The notes below the pieces were generated by a model, which was not told the DNA's origin, did not search any database, and was given only the letters and a program-made list of their open reading frames with translations. Positions 8,737-17,297 of a DNA stretch of 55,183 bases are shown here, in pieces. The stretch covers positions 2,778,728 to 2,833,910 of the forward strand of contig NZ_LIGI01000001.1 of assembly GCF_001273955.1 (NCBI RefSeq), in the 5' to 3' direction. Numbering within the stretch: position 1 is the first letter of the stretch; each line of letters opens with the position of its first letter. Made by a program: the position numbers and the translations under genes. This DNA is from Bacillus sp. FJAT-27245. GTDB taxonomy: Bacteria > Bacillota > Bacilli > Bacillales > Cytobacillaceae.

Positions 8737-9630
8737 CTATACATGTGCCGGAAGGCCTTTCAGGCTTGCATCAAAAACCTTGTTCCGAAGCATTTCGATT
8801 TCATGCTTATAAGGAGGCTTTTGGTTTTTCTTGTCCTCCCCAACATATGGCGTTTCCAGGATTTTTGGAACGTTTATTAATTGGGGATGATGGACAATCG
8901 CGCATATCGCATCGAAGCCGATATGGCCGTATCCGATATTTTCATGGCGGTCCTTCTTCATTCCTACAGCATTTTTGCTATCGTTGATATGAAGGACTTT
9001 CAGCCTGTCAATCCCGATAATTTTATCAAACTCAGCAAGGACGCCGTCAAAATCGTTGACGATGTCATAGCCGGCATCGTGTGTATGGCAAGTATCAAAA
9101 CAGACTGACAACTGGTCATTATAAATAACCCCATCCATAATCATCGCCAGTTCCTCGAAGGTTTTTCCGCATTCCGAGCCCTTGCCAGCCATCGTTTCAA
9201 GCGCTACCTGTACTTTTTCATTGCCGGTAAGCACTTCATTCAACCCTTCGACGATCTTCTTAATGCCTTCTTCCGTACCAGCGCCAACATGGGCACCGGG
9301 ATGGAGGACGATTTGGGTTGCGCCAATCGCTTCCGTCCTTTCGATTTCTGAGCGCAAAAAGTTTACGCCCAATTCAAAGGTAGCCGGGTTGACCGTATTC
9401 CCGATGTTAATGATGTAGGGGGCATGGACGATAATTTCCTCAATACCGTTCTCCTCCATATGCCTTCTGCCTGCCTCAATATTTAGCTCCTCAATCTTTT
9501 TCCTTCTTGTATTTTGAGGTGCCCCGGTGTAAATCATAAATGTATTTGATCCATAGGAAACAGCTTCCTTACTGGCCGCAAGCAGCATATCCTTCCCGCT
9601 CATCGACACATGAGAGCCAATCTTCAACAT
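8737..9630 (-). CDS. nfo: Endonuclease IV (AP endonuclease)
   Basis: Cleaves 5' of abasic sites in base-excision repair; TIM-barrel enzyme with three zinc ions. The 297-aa protein shows the family motifs [10 protein letters not shown] at the N-terminus, [41 protein letters not shown] and [10 protein letters not shown], which supply the His, Glu and Asp metal ligands. AAAGGAG selects ATG 9630 over an upstream in-frame start at 9648. It lies 24 bp after cshB and is probably co-transcribed with it. Confidence 0.96.
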   Translation of the reverse strand: MLKIGSHVSMSGKDMLLAASKEAVSYGSNTFMIYTGAPQNTRRKKIEELNIEAGRRHMEENGIEEIIVHAPYIINIGNTVNPATFELGVNFLRSEIERTEAIGATQIVLHPGAHVGAGTEEGIKKIVEGLNEVLTGNEKVQVALETMAGKGSECGKTFEELAMIMDGVIYNDQLSVCFDTCHTHDAGYDIVNDFDGVLAEFDKIIGIDRLKVLHINDSKNAVGMKKDRHENIGYGHIGFDAICAIVHHPQLINVPKILETPYVGEDKKNQKPPYKHEIEMLRNKVFDASLKGLPAHV

Positions 9631-9654
9631 ATTCCCTTCTCCTTTCACCCTTGC

Positions 9655-10968
9655 CTACTTCTTTTTGTTCAGCCTGTTTTGCCTTTTCTTTATTTTAGCT
9701 ATTTCGGCATTCATCTTTTTCTTATAACCTGGTTTCACCTTGCTCGGCGCCTTGACCATCGATTTGGCTACTTTATCGGCTTTATCTTCCGTTTTCTTTC
9801 TAGTTTTCCGCTTGTTCCGGTCGGCAATTTCAACAAGGCCTTCCTTCCCGAAGTCGACATGCTTGAAGGTGATGCCCATTTTTCCCAGCCTGTTGAGAGC
9901 ATCTTCGTCCGATGGGTCATACACCGTCAACGCAATTCCGGAATAGCCGGCCCGAGCCGTCCTGCCGACCCTGTGGATATAAAAATCCAAATCACTCGGC
10001 AATTCATAATTGATCACATGGCTAACGCCTTCAATATCGATTCCACGGGCGGCAAGGTCGGTCGCCACAATATATTGATACTCCAAATCCTGAATTTGCT
10101 TCATCATTTTTTTTCGTTCGCGCGGATTGAGGTCGCCATGGACCCTGCCAACTTTCAACCCTTCACCAATCAGGTAGTCCGCTACTTCGTCAGCCATTTT
10201 CTTTGTATTCGTAAATACGATGGCCAAATACGGATTGAATGCCCGGAGAACATTTGAAACGATTTGCTTCTTGTTTTTATGCCTTGAAGGCAATAGCCAA
10301 TGCTCCAGGTTTTCCGCCGCTTTCTTCCTTGGCTCAATATGGATATATTTTGGGTTTTCCATATATTTTTTTAGAAAAGGCTTCAGCTTTTCAGGAATGG
10401 TTGCCGAGAAAACAAGTATCTGCAGCTTCTCGGGCATTCTCGATGCAACCTTGTCGACATCCTCCAGAAAGCCCATATCCAGCATTAAATCAGCCTCGTC
10501 GATGACAAGCGTTGCCGCGGTGTGTACGAATAAAGCCTGTTCCTGGATTAGGTCATTGATGCGGGAAGGAGTGCCGACAACGATGTGCGGCTGGACTTTC
10601 AGCTTCTCAATCGTCTTTTGCTTGTCCGTTCCACCGATATAATTGCGGATTCTGATTTCTTCAGGGCCGTCATAATATTCGGCGGCCTTCAAAAACTGGT
10701 GGTAAATTTGGCTCGCCAATTCCCGTGTAGGAGCGGTAATCACCGCCTGCACTTCCTGGCGGCCAGGGTCAAGTTTATCAAGAATCGGCAGCAAATAGGA
10801 ATGTGTTTTTCCTGTCCCTGTCCTGGACTGCCCAATCGCGCTCTCTCCCTTTAGCGCTGCGGGAATCATTTGCTCCTGGATATCTGTCGGCTTTGTGAAG
10901 CCGAGCGACTCCACAGCCTCTATAAGAAATGGTTTAAGCTTGAATCGTTCAAATTGGTTTACACTCAT
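9655..10968 (-). CDS. cshB: DEAD-box RNA helicase CshB
   Basis: ATP-dependent RNA helicase of 437 aa. Motifs in order: Q-motif region (FTKPTDIQEQMIP), Walker A SRTGTGKT, PTRELASQ, DEADLMLDMGF, SAT, the C-domain VFTNTKKMADE, AARGIDIEG and HRVGRTARAG. A Lys/Arg-rich tail (from about residue 380) suits RNA binding. In B. subtilis CshB (YqfR) takes part in ribosome assembly and cold adaptation. The real start is ATG 10968 behind TTAAGGAGC; the open frame extends upstream to 11049. Confidence 0.94.
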   Translation of the reverse strand: MSVNQFERFKLKPFLIEAVESLGFTKPTDIQEQMIPAALKGESAIGQSRTGTGKTHSYLLPILDKLDPGRQEVQAVITAPTRELASQIYHQFLKAAEYYDGPEEIRIRNYIGGTDKQKTIEKLKVQPHIVVGTPSRINDLIQEQALFVHTAATLVIDEADLMLDMGFLEDVDKVASRMPEKLQILVFSATIPEKLKPFLKKYMENPKYIHIEPRKKAAENLEHWLLPSRHKNKKQIVSNVLRAFNPYLAIVFTNTKKMADEVADYLIGEGLKVGRVHGDLNPRERKKMMKQIQDLEYQYIVATDLAARGIDIEGVSHVINYELPSDLDFYIHRVGRTARAGYSGIALTVYDPSDEDALNRLGKMGITFKHVDFGKEGLVEIADRNKRKTRKKTEDKADKVAKSMVKAPSKVKPGYKKKMNAEIAKIKKRQNRLNKKK

Positions 10969-11102
10969 TTTATTGCTCCTTAAGTTCAATTGATGGAACA
11001 GACTTATCCATCCTGTAATTATAGTAAAGTTTCGGCTAAATCTCCACAAGAAACGATGTTATATAGGTTGAAATAAAAATTGGGTTCCAAATGTGAACGA
11101 GG

Positions 11103-11235
11103 TGGTTGATTTCCGCTCCGGGCATTTCGCTTTCAGCGGGGCGTCAGTGGAGCCTCCTCGGAGCAAAGCTCCTGCGGGGTCTCCCCTTGCCGCTCAATCC
11201 CGCAGGAGTCTACATGCCTGAGCTCCAATCAACCA
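11103..11235. repeat. Palindromic intergenic repeat (MITE/REP-like)
   Basis: A 133-bp GC-rich element bounded by perfect 9-bp inverted ends TGGTTGATT / AATCAACCA, with further internal palindromy (CGGAGCAAAGCTCC and CCTGCGGG/CCCGCAGG). It has no ORF. From memory, elements with the same ends (TTGATTTCCGCTCC...) are common between genes in many Bacillus genomes. It is framed by a second 13-bp inverted repeat at 11060-11072 and 11267-11279. Confidence 0.75.
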
Positions 11236-11398
11236 GCTTCCCAAACTATTGGGTGTAATTATTAAGTTCAACCTATATAGTTTCATCATTTGCAATTTCC
11301 ATGCTTTTCATTAAGTTTTCCTTCCCATTGGGTTCCTTAACATTATTGAAAAAACTGCATAGTTTAAAAAGAGGATATTTTTTTGAAAGGAGACTGTC

Positions 11399-12025
11399 AT
11401 GATGCCACCTATGCCGCAAATGCGGAGGCAAGGAGGATTCGGACGGATGCCGATGGGAGGGCCGCCGTTCGGGAGGCAGCCGGGATTTCCAGGCCAACAA
11501 CGGCCTCCCCTTATGGGTCCAATGAATCCAATGCAAAGACAGCCGTCGAGGGGGGGAGGCCTCCTGGCAAGGCTGTTTGGCAGGTCGGGCCCAGCCCAGG
11601 CGGCGGCCGGGCGCGGAGGCGCAGCCGCAGGGGCCGCGGGCCAGGCAGGGACCGGTTCTTTACTGAAGTCGCTTGGGAATCCAGAGGCACTAAATACTTT
11701 TCTTGCGAATACCCAAAATGTACTTAACACCGCCCAGCAATTTGGCCCGATAATCGAACAGTACGGACCGCTTTTCAGGAATCTGCCTGCGATGTGGAAA
11801 TTGTACCGTGGACTTAAAGACTCCGACGATGGCAATGCAGCCGCTTTAGGCAAAGCTTCGGAAAAAGAAACACAGGAAACCAAACCTGAAAAGCCGGCAG
11901 CTTCAACCATGCCGCAGGAAAGCCGCAGAAAAAACAATCCTGCCTCACCACCCACTAGCCAACCTGCGCGCGAAAGCAAGCCCGAACCTGTACGGGGCGA
12001 ATCAAAGCCCAAACTCTTTATTTAA
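11399..12025 (+). CDS. yqfQ: YqfQ/VrrA-like Gly/Pro-rich protein
   Basis: The first 50 of the 208 residues are rich in Met, Pro, Gly, Gln and Arg (MMPPMPQMRRQ...). An Ala/Gly segment follows, then a conserved core at about 85-140 (SLLKSLGNPEALNTFLANTQ, FGPIIEQYGP, LPAMWKLYRGL) and a charged tail. The core matches YqfQ, the family that includes the VrrA protein of B. anthracis. Role unknown; spore association is possible but unproven. ATG 11399 follows GAAAGGAG. The 5' part is much more GC-rich than its neighbours. Confidence 0.78.
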   Translation: MMPPMPQMRRQGGFGRMPMGGPPFGRQPGFPGQQRPPLMGPMNPMQRQPSRGGGLLARLFGRSGPAQAAAGRGGAAAGAAGQAGTGSLLKSLGNPEALNTFLANTQNVLNTAQQFGPIIEQYGPLFRNLPAMWKLYRGLKDSDDGNAAALGKASEKETQETKPEKPAASTMPQESRRKNNPASPPTSQPARESKPEPVRGESKPKLFI

Positions 12026-12125
12026 TGACTCTGGGAACTTTCTTTACAAGAGCAAATAAGCAAGGCTTATATGGCGGGCGCCGGATTCGGAGCCCGCTCC
12101 CATTTGCACCTGGATTTTATAGACT

Positions 12126-12154
12126 TTGAAGTATTGCTCCAAGTCCTATATACT
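12126..12154 (+). promoter_or_regulatory. Sigma-A promoter of ispH
   Basis: TTGAAG (12126-12131) and TATACT (12149-12154) are spaced 17 bp. The -10 region is embedded in an inverted repeat, TACTAT-atac-ATAGTA (12151-12166), which could be an operator or chance AT symmetry. The rest of the 12026-12196 gap shows only a weak hairpin (GGCGGGC/GCCCGC) after yqfQ without a T-run. Confidence 0.6.
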
Positions 12155-12196
12155 ATATACATAGTATTGAAGTAAGACCTTGACAGGAGGCGCGTT

Positions 12197-13156
12197 ATGA
12201 AAATCATTAAAATTTCACCGCGGGGTTATTGCTATGGCGTTGTTGATGCCATGGTCATTGCCAGAAATGCGGCATTAGATAAATCGCTTCCCCGGCCTAT
12301 TTATATCCTGGGGATGATTGTCCATAATAAACATGTGACGGATGCGTTTGCTGAAGAAGGCATCATTACCCTGGACGGCAACAACAGAAGAGAAATACTC
12401 GAAAAAGTAGATAAGGGAACAGTCATTTTCACCGCCCACGGAATTTCTCCGGAAGTGCGCAATCTTGCGAAGGAAAAGGGGCTCGTCTCCATTGACGCAA
12501 CGTGCCCTGACGTCACAAAGACGCATGAACTGATCCGCGAAAAGGAAGCGGAAGGCTTTAAAATCATTTACATCGGCAAAAAGGGCCATCCCGAACCAGA
12601 AGGTGCTGTTGGCGTTGCGGCACCGGGAACTGTCTTCCTTGTCGAAACCTCAGAAGATGTCGATGCCCTAGAAATCGGCCATGATAAAATCATTGTCACA
12701 AACCAGACAACCATGAGCCAATGGGATGTTGCCGAAATCATAAATAGGGTTAAGGAAAAATATCCACATGCCGAAGTCCACAGGGAGATTTGCATGGCTA
12801 CACAGGTACGCCAGGAAGCCGTTGCCGAGCAGGCGGGTGAGGCGGACGTCCTGATTGTCGTTGGGGATCCCATGAGCAACAACTCGAACCGGCTCGCCCA
12901 AGTCTCCGAGGAAATTGCTGGTACGAAAGCCTATCGGATCGCCGATATTTCGGAGCTTGACCTTGAGTGGCTGAAAGATGCTTCGACAGTGGCGGTTACT
13001 GCTGGGGCTTCCACTCCGACGCCAATTACGAAGGAAGTCATTTCCTTCCTTGAGCAGTATGATCCGGAAAACCCGGCAACGTGGGATAGGACAAAGAATG
13101 TCCCGCTTGCAAAAATCCTTCCGAAAGTAAAAAATCCTGAACTAAAGTTACAATAA
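12197..13156 (+). CDS. ispH: 4-hydroxy-3-methylbut-2-enyl diphosphate reductase
   Basis: IspH reduces HMBPP to IPP and DMAPP, the last step of the MEP pathway, following IspG encoded at 3.8 kb. The 319-aa protein has the three [4Fe-4S] cysteines in GYCYGV (residue 12), DATCPDV (about 103) and [10 protein letters not shown] (about 200), plus substrate-binding residues in HNKHV, GHPEPEG and SNNSNRL. Start ATG 12197 follows AGGAGG. A bidirectional terminator separates it from yqfO. Confidence 0.97.
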   Translation: MKIIKISPRGYCYGVVDAMVIARNAALDKSLPRPIYILGMIVHNKHVTDAFAEEGIITLDGNNRREILEKVDKGTVIFTAHGISPEVRNLAKEKGLVSIDATCPDVTKTHELIREKEAEGFKIIYIGKKGHPEPEGAVGVAAPGTVFLVETSEDVDALEIGHDKIIVTNQTTMSQWDVAEIINRVKEKYPHAEVHREICMATQVRQEAVAEQAGEADVLIVVGDPMSNNSNRLAQVSEEIAGTKAYRIADISELDLEWLKDASTVAVTAGASTPTPITKEVISFLEQYDPENPATWDRTKNVPLAKILPKVKNPELKLQ

Positions 13157-13159
13157 GCA

Positions 13160-13189
13160 AAAAACCGGCTGACCTCAGCCGGTTTTTTT
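13160..13189. terminator. Bidirectional terminator between ispH and yqfO
   Basis: Perfect stem AACCGGCTGA/TCAGCCGGTT flanked by A and T tracts, serving both converging genes. Confidence 0.9.
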
Positions 13190-13194
13190 CTATC

Positions 13195-14310
13195 TTAAAT
13201 AACATTGAATGGATTGGTATCGATTTCTGATGCAAGGACTTCGGCATCATATCCCGCCTCTGCGCAAAGGCCGGCAAGGACGGAAGCAAGACCCTTTTTC
13301 ATGATTTTTTCGACATTGTGCCCCGGGTCGATGATATTAAGTCCAAGCATAAGGGCATCATGGGCGACATGGTAGTAAATATCCCCGGTGACATACACAT
13401 CCGCACCTTTGAATTTCGCCTGTGAAAAATACTTATTTCCATCGCCGCCAAGAACGGCTGCTTTTTTCACCTTGGCATCAAGATTCCCGACAACCCGGAC
13501 CGCTTCTACCCCGAGATCCGCTTTTACCTTTTCGGCAAACTCACGAAGGGTCATTTCTTGAACCGTTCCGATTCTGCCAAGTCCCAGGGTGGCCCCTTTG
13601 TTTTCTACCGGGTAAACGTCATAGGCGGGCTCCTCGTACGGATGCGCTTTTATCATGGCACTTACAACCTTCTTTACAAACCTTTCAGGCACAATGGTTT
13701 CGATTCTTGCTTCACCAACTGCTTCAATCTTGCCTTCACTGCCGATGAACGGATTAGTGCCCTCTCCCGGAAGAAACCTTCCAGTCCCTTCTGTGGAAAA
13801 AGAGCAATGGCTGTAGTTGCCGATGGCACCTGCACCTGCATTCCCCATCGCTTCCCTTACCTGGCCGGCATGCTCGTTCGGGACAAAAACGACAACTTTT
13901 TTTAATCGCTCCTCATATGTAGGGACAAGCACTTCCGGATTTTCCAGGCCGAGTGCCGCAGCGAGCATGTCGTTTACACCGCCAGTCGCTACATCAAGAT
14001 TCGTATGGGCCGCATAGACGGAAATGTCGTGCTTGATTAATTTTTCAAAAATCCGCCCTTGGGCCGTATCGGTTGCAAGTTTCGCCAATGGCCTGTAAAT
14101 AGGTGGATGGTGGGCGATAATGAGCTGCACGCCCTTTTCAATGGCTTCGTCTACGACTTCCTCAACCAAATCGAGGGCAACCAAAACCTTGTCAACCGGC
14201 CTGTTCAGTTGGCCAATCTGCAGGCCAATCCGATCCCCTTCCATCGCGTATTCCTTCGGTGAAAAGGATTCCATTAATCGAATTAACTCATGTCCGTTTA
14301 TTTTTTTCAA
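13195..14310 (-). CDS. yqfO: Nif3-like dinuclear metal protein YqfO
   Basis: DUF34/Nif3 protein of 371 aa; the family is often labelled GTP cyclohydrolase 1 type 2-like, but its reaction is not settled. Metal-ligand motifs are IIAHHPPIY near residue 65, YAAHTNLD near 100, and GD-x-Y-YHVAHDA plus a conserved Glu near the C-terminus. Residues about 125-245 form the PII/CutA-like insert typical of the long bacterial form. The start is TTG 14310, overlapping the trmK stop by 4 bp (TTGA) with GGAGG upstream, so the two genes are translationally coupled. Confidence 0.92.
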   Translation of the reverse strand: MKKINGHELIRLMESFSPKEYAMEGDRIGLQIGQLNRPVDKVLVALDLVEEVVDEAIEKGVQLIIAHHPPIYRPLAKLATDTAQGRIFEKLIKHDISVYAAHTNLDVATGGVNDMLAAALGLENPEVLVPTYEERLKKVVVFVPNEHAGQVREAMGNAGAGAIGNYSHCSFSTEGTGRFLPGEGTNPFIGSEGKIEAVGEARIETIVPERFVKKVVSAMIKAHPYEEPAYDVYPVENKGATLGLGRIGTVQEMTLREFAEKVKADLGVEAVRVVGNLDAKVKKAAVLGGDGNKYFSQAKFKGADVYVTGDIYYHVAHDALMLGLNIIDPGHNVEKIMKKGLASVLAGLCAEAGYDAEVLASEIDTNPFNVI

Positions 14311-15029
14311 TTTGCGAGTACCTCCTCCACCATCCTGATTTTCCCGAACAATTCTTCCTTTTTCTCATCCACATCAGTGGATGGCTGCGCTTTATCCAAC
14401 TGGGACAGAACTCTTTGCCAGTTCTCTTTCTCTAGCGTCCATTTTTTAATAAAGGCCGTTTCTTTGCGCTTCAGCAAAAATGGGCCAAACAAAATGCCTC
14501 TTTCCAACTCAGCCTTATACGGAGCTTCGGGATTCCCCTTTTCCGCCACCAGGACCTCATAAATTTTTCCGTCCTCTTCAAGGATTTCTTCGTCAATCAG
14601 CTCCCATCCGTTCCTGAAGAGCCACTCCCGAACGGAATTGGCTCCGACATTCGGCTGAAGGACCAGCCTTTTTACCCCTGGAAGCTTATCTTTACCAGCC
14701 TCAAGTATATCGGAAATCAGGACGCCGCCCATTCCGGCTATCGTAATGCAATCGGCTTCCCCAGGTTTCAGGACCTCTAGGCCATTTCCTAACCTGACTT
14801 CGATCCTATCCTGAAGGCCTGTAGCTTCCACCTGCCTTTTCGCGGACTGGTAAGGCCCCTCGACCACTTCCCCCGCAATAGCCGAGGGTATATGCCCCTG
14901 TTTCGCCAGGTAGCATGGCAAATAGGCATGGTCTGAGCCTATATCTGCAACACTCGCGCCTTTCGGGATAAAAGAAGCAACTGTCCCAAGGCGTTTCGAT
15001 AATTGTTCAGCATTCAAATTAAGCACCAC
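14307..15029 (-). CDS. trmK: tRNA (adenine22-N1)-methyltransferase TrmK
   Basis: Methylates N1 of A22 in tRNA. SAM-binding Rossmann fold with VADIGSDHAYLPCYL near residue 28-42, AGMGG near 98 and a C-terminal helical extension. It aligns readily with B. subtilis TrmK (YqfN). The open frame begins GTG-GTG at 15029; a TTG at 15017 would align best with the B. subtilis N-terminus (xNAEQLSKRLGTV). No start has a strong ribosome-binding site. A structured, terminator-bearing leader lies upstream. Confidence 0.92.
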   Translation of the reverse strand: MVLNLNAEQLSKRLGTVASFIPKGASVADIGSDHAYLPCYLAKQGHIPSAIAGEVVEGPYQSAKRQVEATGLQDRIEVRLGNGLEVLKPGEADCITIAGMGGVLISDILEAGKDKLPGVKRLVLQPNVGANSVREWLFRNGWELIDEEILEEDGKIYEVLVAEKGNPEAPYKAELERGILFGPFLLKRKETAFIKKWTLEKENWQRVLSQLDKAQPSTDVDEKKEELFGKIRMVEEVLAN

Positions 15030-15058
15030 TTTTCACTTTTACGTTTCTCTACAAGTAT

Positions 15059-15210
15059 AAAAAAAGTCCTTTACAGATGCAAAGGACTTGGATTAAAACA
15101 AAAAGGAGCAATCTCCTTATCCTTAGTGACTGAACGGTAGCTGGCTGCCCCGCCTTCAGGCTAAAAGAAGAATAACAAACTTCTTACGGTCAGGAGCTTC
15201 TCACTAAATA
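15059..15210 (-). ncRNA. Unidentified structured RNA or leader with two tandem terminators
   Basis: On the minus strand a stem-closed region runs from TTTAGTGA (15208 to 15201) to TCACTAAG (15129 to 15122). It encloses about 70 nt with an internal hairpin AAGAAG/CTTCTT and GC-rich segments. An intrinsic terminator follows (AAGGAG-attg-CTCCTT plus T-run, 15118 to 15098), then a second (AAGTCCTTT/AAAGGACTT plus seven T, 15089 to 15059). It could be a small RNA or a regulatory leader for trmK-yqfO. I do not recognise it as a known riboswitch class. Confidence 0.5.
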
Positions 15211-15225
15211 CCCTAAAACAATAGT

Positions 15226-15259
15226 AAAGCTGCCGCCCGGATGGACGGGCAGCAGCTTT
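15226..15259 (-). terminator. Hairpin after cccA, probable terminator
   Basis: A 14-bp stem with one mismatch (AAAGCTGCCGCCCG against CGGGCAGCAGCTTT) directly after cccA. The T-run is short, so termination may be partial. Confidence 0.6.
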
Positions 15260-15271
15260 CGCATTTTGCAA

Positions 15272-15640
15272 TTATTTCTTTTCAGCAAGCCATTTGGCCA
15301 TGGCATCAGCTTCGGCTCCCTTTACAAGACCGGCAGGCATGCCACCTGTAGTACCATTAACGAGAATGTCTTTGATTCCGGCTTCATCAAGCCTAGAACC
15401 AACATCGTCCAATTTAGGGCCCATTCCGCCTTCGAGATTTTCCCCGTGGCAATTGATGCAGCCTGTGGATTTGTACAGCTCCTCAGGCTTTGCGGCTACC
15501 TCGGTCTTTTCGCCGCCACCTTTCTTATCGCCTTCTGCAATTTCCTTCATGTCGCCAAGCCCCTTGAAGGAAAGCAAGAAAATTAACCCGATACCCATTA
15601 CCATAATAAGAATAAATGGAATGACTGGATTGCGATTCAT
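15272..15640 (-). CDS. cccA: Membrane-anchored cytochrome c550
   Basis: Small c-type cytochrome of 122 aa. An N-terminal membrane anchor (residues 5-25) is followed by a charged Lys/Gly/Glu linker and a haem domain with CINCH near residue 61-65 and the axial Met in GGMPAG near 100. It carries electrons on the outer face of the membrane. ATG 15640 is selected by GGGAGGGG; the frame is open to 15685. Its position next to sigA and trmK matches B. subtilis. Confidence 0.93.
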   Translation of the reverse strand: MNRNPVIPFILIMVMGIGLIFLLSFKGLGDMKEIAEGDKKGGGEKTEVAAKPEELYKSTGCINCHGENLEGGMGPKLDDVGSRLDEAGIKDILVNGTTGGMPAGLVKGAEADAMAKWLAEKK

Positions 15641-15829
15641 GAAATTCCCCTCCCTTATGTACGAACAAATGCGTGTAATATACAAACAACTACTATTTTA
15701 GCCGAAAATCTCCAGAAGGAAAAGCATTAAGTTACTTTTGTCACATTTTATTAGCACCAGTACTGAATCCTGGCATTCCCGATTATAAAAGCCACAAAAA
15801 AAACTGCGGATTCTAGTCTGGAGACTCTT

Positions 15830-15877
15830 TTAAAAAAAAACAAAAGGCTGGCTGTAAAAACACCCAGCCAGCCTTTT
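15830..15877 (-). terminator. Terminator of the acyl-CoA dehydrogenase gene
   Basis: AAAAGGCTGGCTG (15842-15854) pairs with CAGCCAGCCTTTT (15865-15877); on the minus strand it is followed by a long T-run. Confidence 0.9.
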
Positions 15878-15898
15878 CGAGGAGGCCTCTTGCCAGAA

Positions 15899-17041
15899 TT
15901 AGCTGCAGCCAATTTCCCTTGCAATGACGATGCGCTGGATTTCCGATGTTCCCTCCCCAATTTCCAGCAGTTTGGCATCCCTCATATAGCGTTCAACATG
16001 ATAATCCTTCATATAGCCGTATCCTCCATGGATCTGGACGGCCTGGTCAGTGACTTCCATGCAAATTTCCGATGCATAGAGCTTACACATCGCTGCTTCC
16101 TTCGTGAATGGCTTACCGTTGTCCTTAAGCCATGCAGCCTTATACACCATTGTCCTTGCCAGCTCGATTTTCATCGCCATATCGGCAAGTTTAAACTGGA
16201 TAGCCTGGAAGGATGAAAGCGACTTTCCAAACTGCGCCCTTTCTTTCGCATACTGGAGAGCCTTGTCATAGGCTGCCTGGGCAATCCCGACAGCCATCGC
16301 CCCAATGCCGATCCTCCCTCCGTCAAGCGTAATCAGGAACTGTTTGAAGCCTTCTCCCCTTTTCCCAAGAAGGTTCTCGGCCGGAACCTTGACGTCCTCA
16401 AGGACAAGTTCCGTTGTATTGGATGAATGCAAGCCCATTTTTTCATAGTTGTCGATTACCTTAAAGCCCTTTGCATCCGTTGGAACGATAATAGCGCTAA
16501 TTTCCTTGCCGGCTTCCGTTTGGCCGGTAACCGCCGTCAAAGCGAGATGCTTTGCATAGCTTGCATTTGTAATAAAGCACTTGCTGCCATTGATGACCCA
16601 TTCCCCATTTTCTTCTTTTGCGAAAGTCCTTGTACCACCGGCATCTGAACCTGCGTTTGGCTCAGTAAGCCCGAAAGCCCCAAAAGATTCACCCGTGCAG
16701 ATAGGGGTAAGGTACTTCCGTTTTTGCTCCTCGGTGCCGAACATATTGATCGGAGCGCCGCCAAGGGAAATATGGGCAGAATATGTGATACCGGTCGAGC
16801 CGCAAGCCCGGCTAAGCTCTTCAGTGACAATCGCGAAGCTTATCGTATCAGCCCCGCCACCCCCATACTCTTCGGGGAATGGCAGCCCCATGATGCCCAT
16901 TTCCCCTAGCTGTTTAAAAATTTCATGTGGGAACTGCTTCGTCCGGTCCCTCTCCAAGGCTCCCGGCGCCACTACTTCATCGGCAAACTCCCTGATTGTC
17001 TTTTTTATCATTTCCTGCTCAGATGTTAAATTGAAATCCAT
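15899..17041 (-). CDS. Acyl-CoA dehydrogenase
   Basis: FAD-dependent enzyme of 380 aa that introduces the alpha-beta double bond into acyl-CoA. Family signatures are [14 protein letters not shown] near residue 124-137, [14 protein letters not shown] near 150 and [20 protein letters not shown] near 338. The catalytic base is probably Glu363 in GEGTSEIQR. It resembles short/branched-chain or butyryl-CoA-type enzymes (AcdA/MmgC), but chain-length specificity cannot be read off. It stands alone between cccA and sigA with its own terminator; I do not recall such a gene at this place in B. subtilis. Confidence 0.92.
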   Translation of the reverse strand: MDFNLTSEQEMIKKTIREFADEVVAPGALERDRTKQFPHEIFKQLGEMGIMGLPFPEEYGGGGADTISFAIVTEELSRACGSTGITYSAHISLGGAPINMFGTEEQKRKYLTPICTGESFGAFGLTEPNAGSDAGGTRTFAKEENGEWVINGSKCFITNASYAKHLALTAVTGQTEAGKEISAIIVPTDAKGFKVIDNYEKMGLHSSNTTELVLEDVKVPAENLLGKRGEGFKQFLITLDGGRIGIGAMAVGIAQAAYDKALQYAKERAQFGKSLSSFQAIQFKLADMAMKIELARTMVYKAAWLKDNGKPFTKEAAMCKLYASEICMEVTDQAVQIHGGYGYMKDYHVERYMRDAKLLEIGEGTSEIQRIVIAREIGCS

Positions 17042-17201
17042 GTTTACCCCTCCAAGTGCTATGTATGCGCTTTCTTAACCATTATATGGCGGGGTAAATA
17101 TTTTCTCAACATTTATAACTTTTAGAAAAGGGTTTATAATTAAAAAACACCCACATGGCCATTTGCATTCGCATTCCATTTTAAGTAAAATAGAGCAAGG
17201 T

Positions 17202-17237
17202 AAAAAAAAGAGCCTGCCCTTACGTAAAAGGCAGGCT
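17202..17237 (-). terminator. Terminator of the yqxD-dnaG-sigA operon
   Basis: AGCCTGCC (17211-17218) pairs with GGCAGGCT (17230-17237), followed on the minus strand by eight T. Confidence 0.9.
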
Positions 17238-17297
17238 ACTCATCCATGTGGAGCACGGATGTAATCATCCATGAAAACCTCCGCTGGAAGGCTTATT

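Noticed and set aside
15060-15210. M-box, preQ1 or 6S RNA as the identity of the RNA before trmK
   Set aside because: Short resemblances (GTGAG...GCTCCT, AGCTAC...ACTAAGG) do not extend to the full conserved cores, and the neighbouring genes do not suit those ligands.
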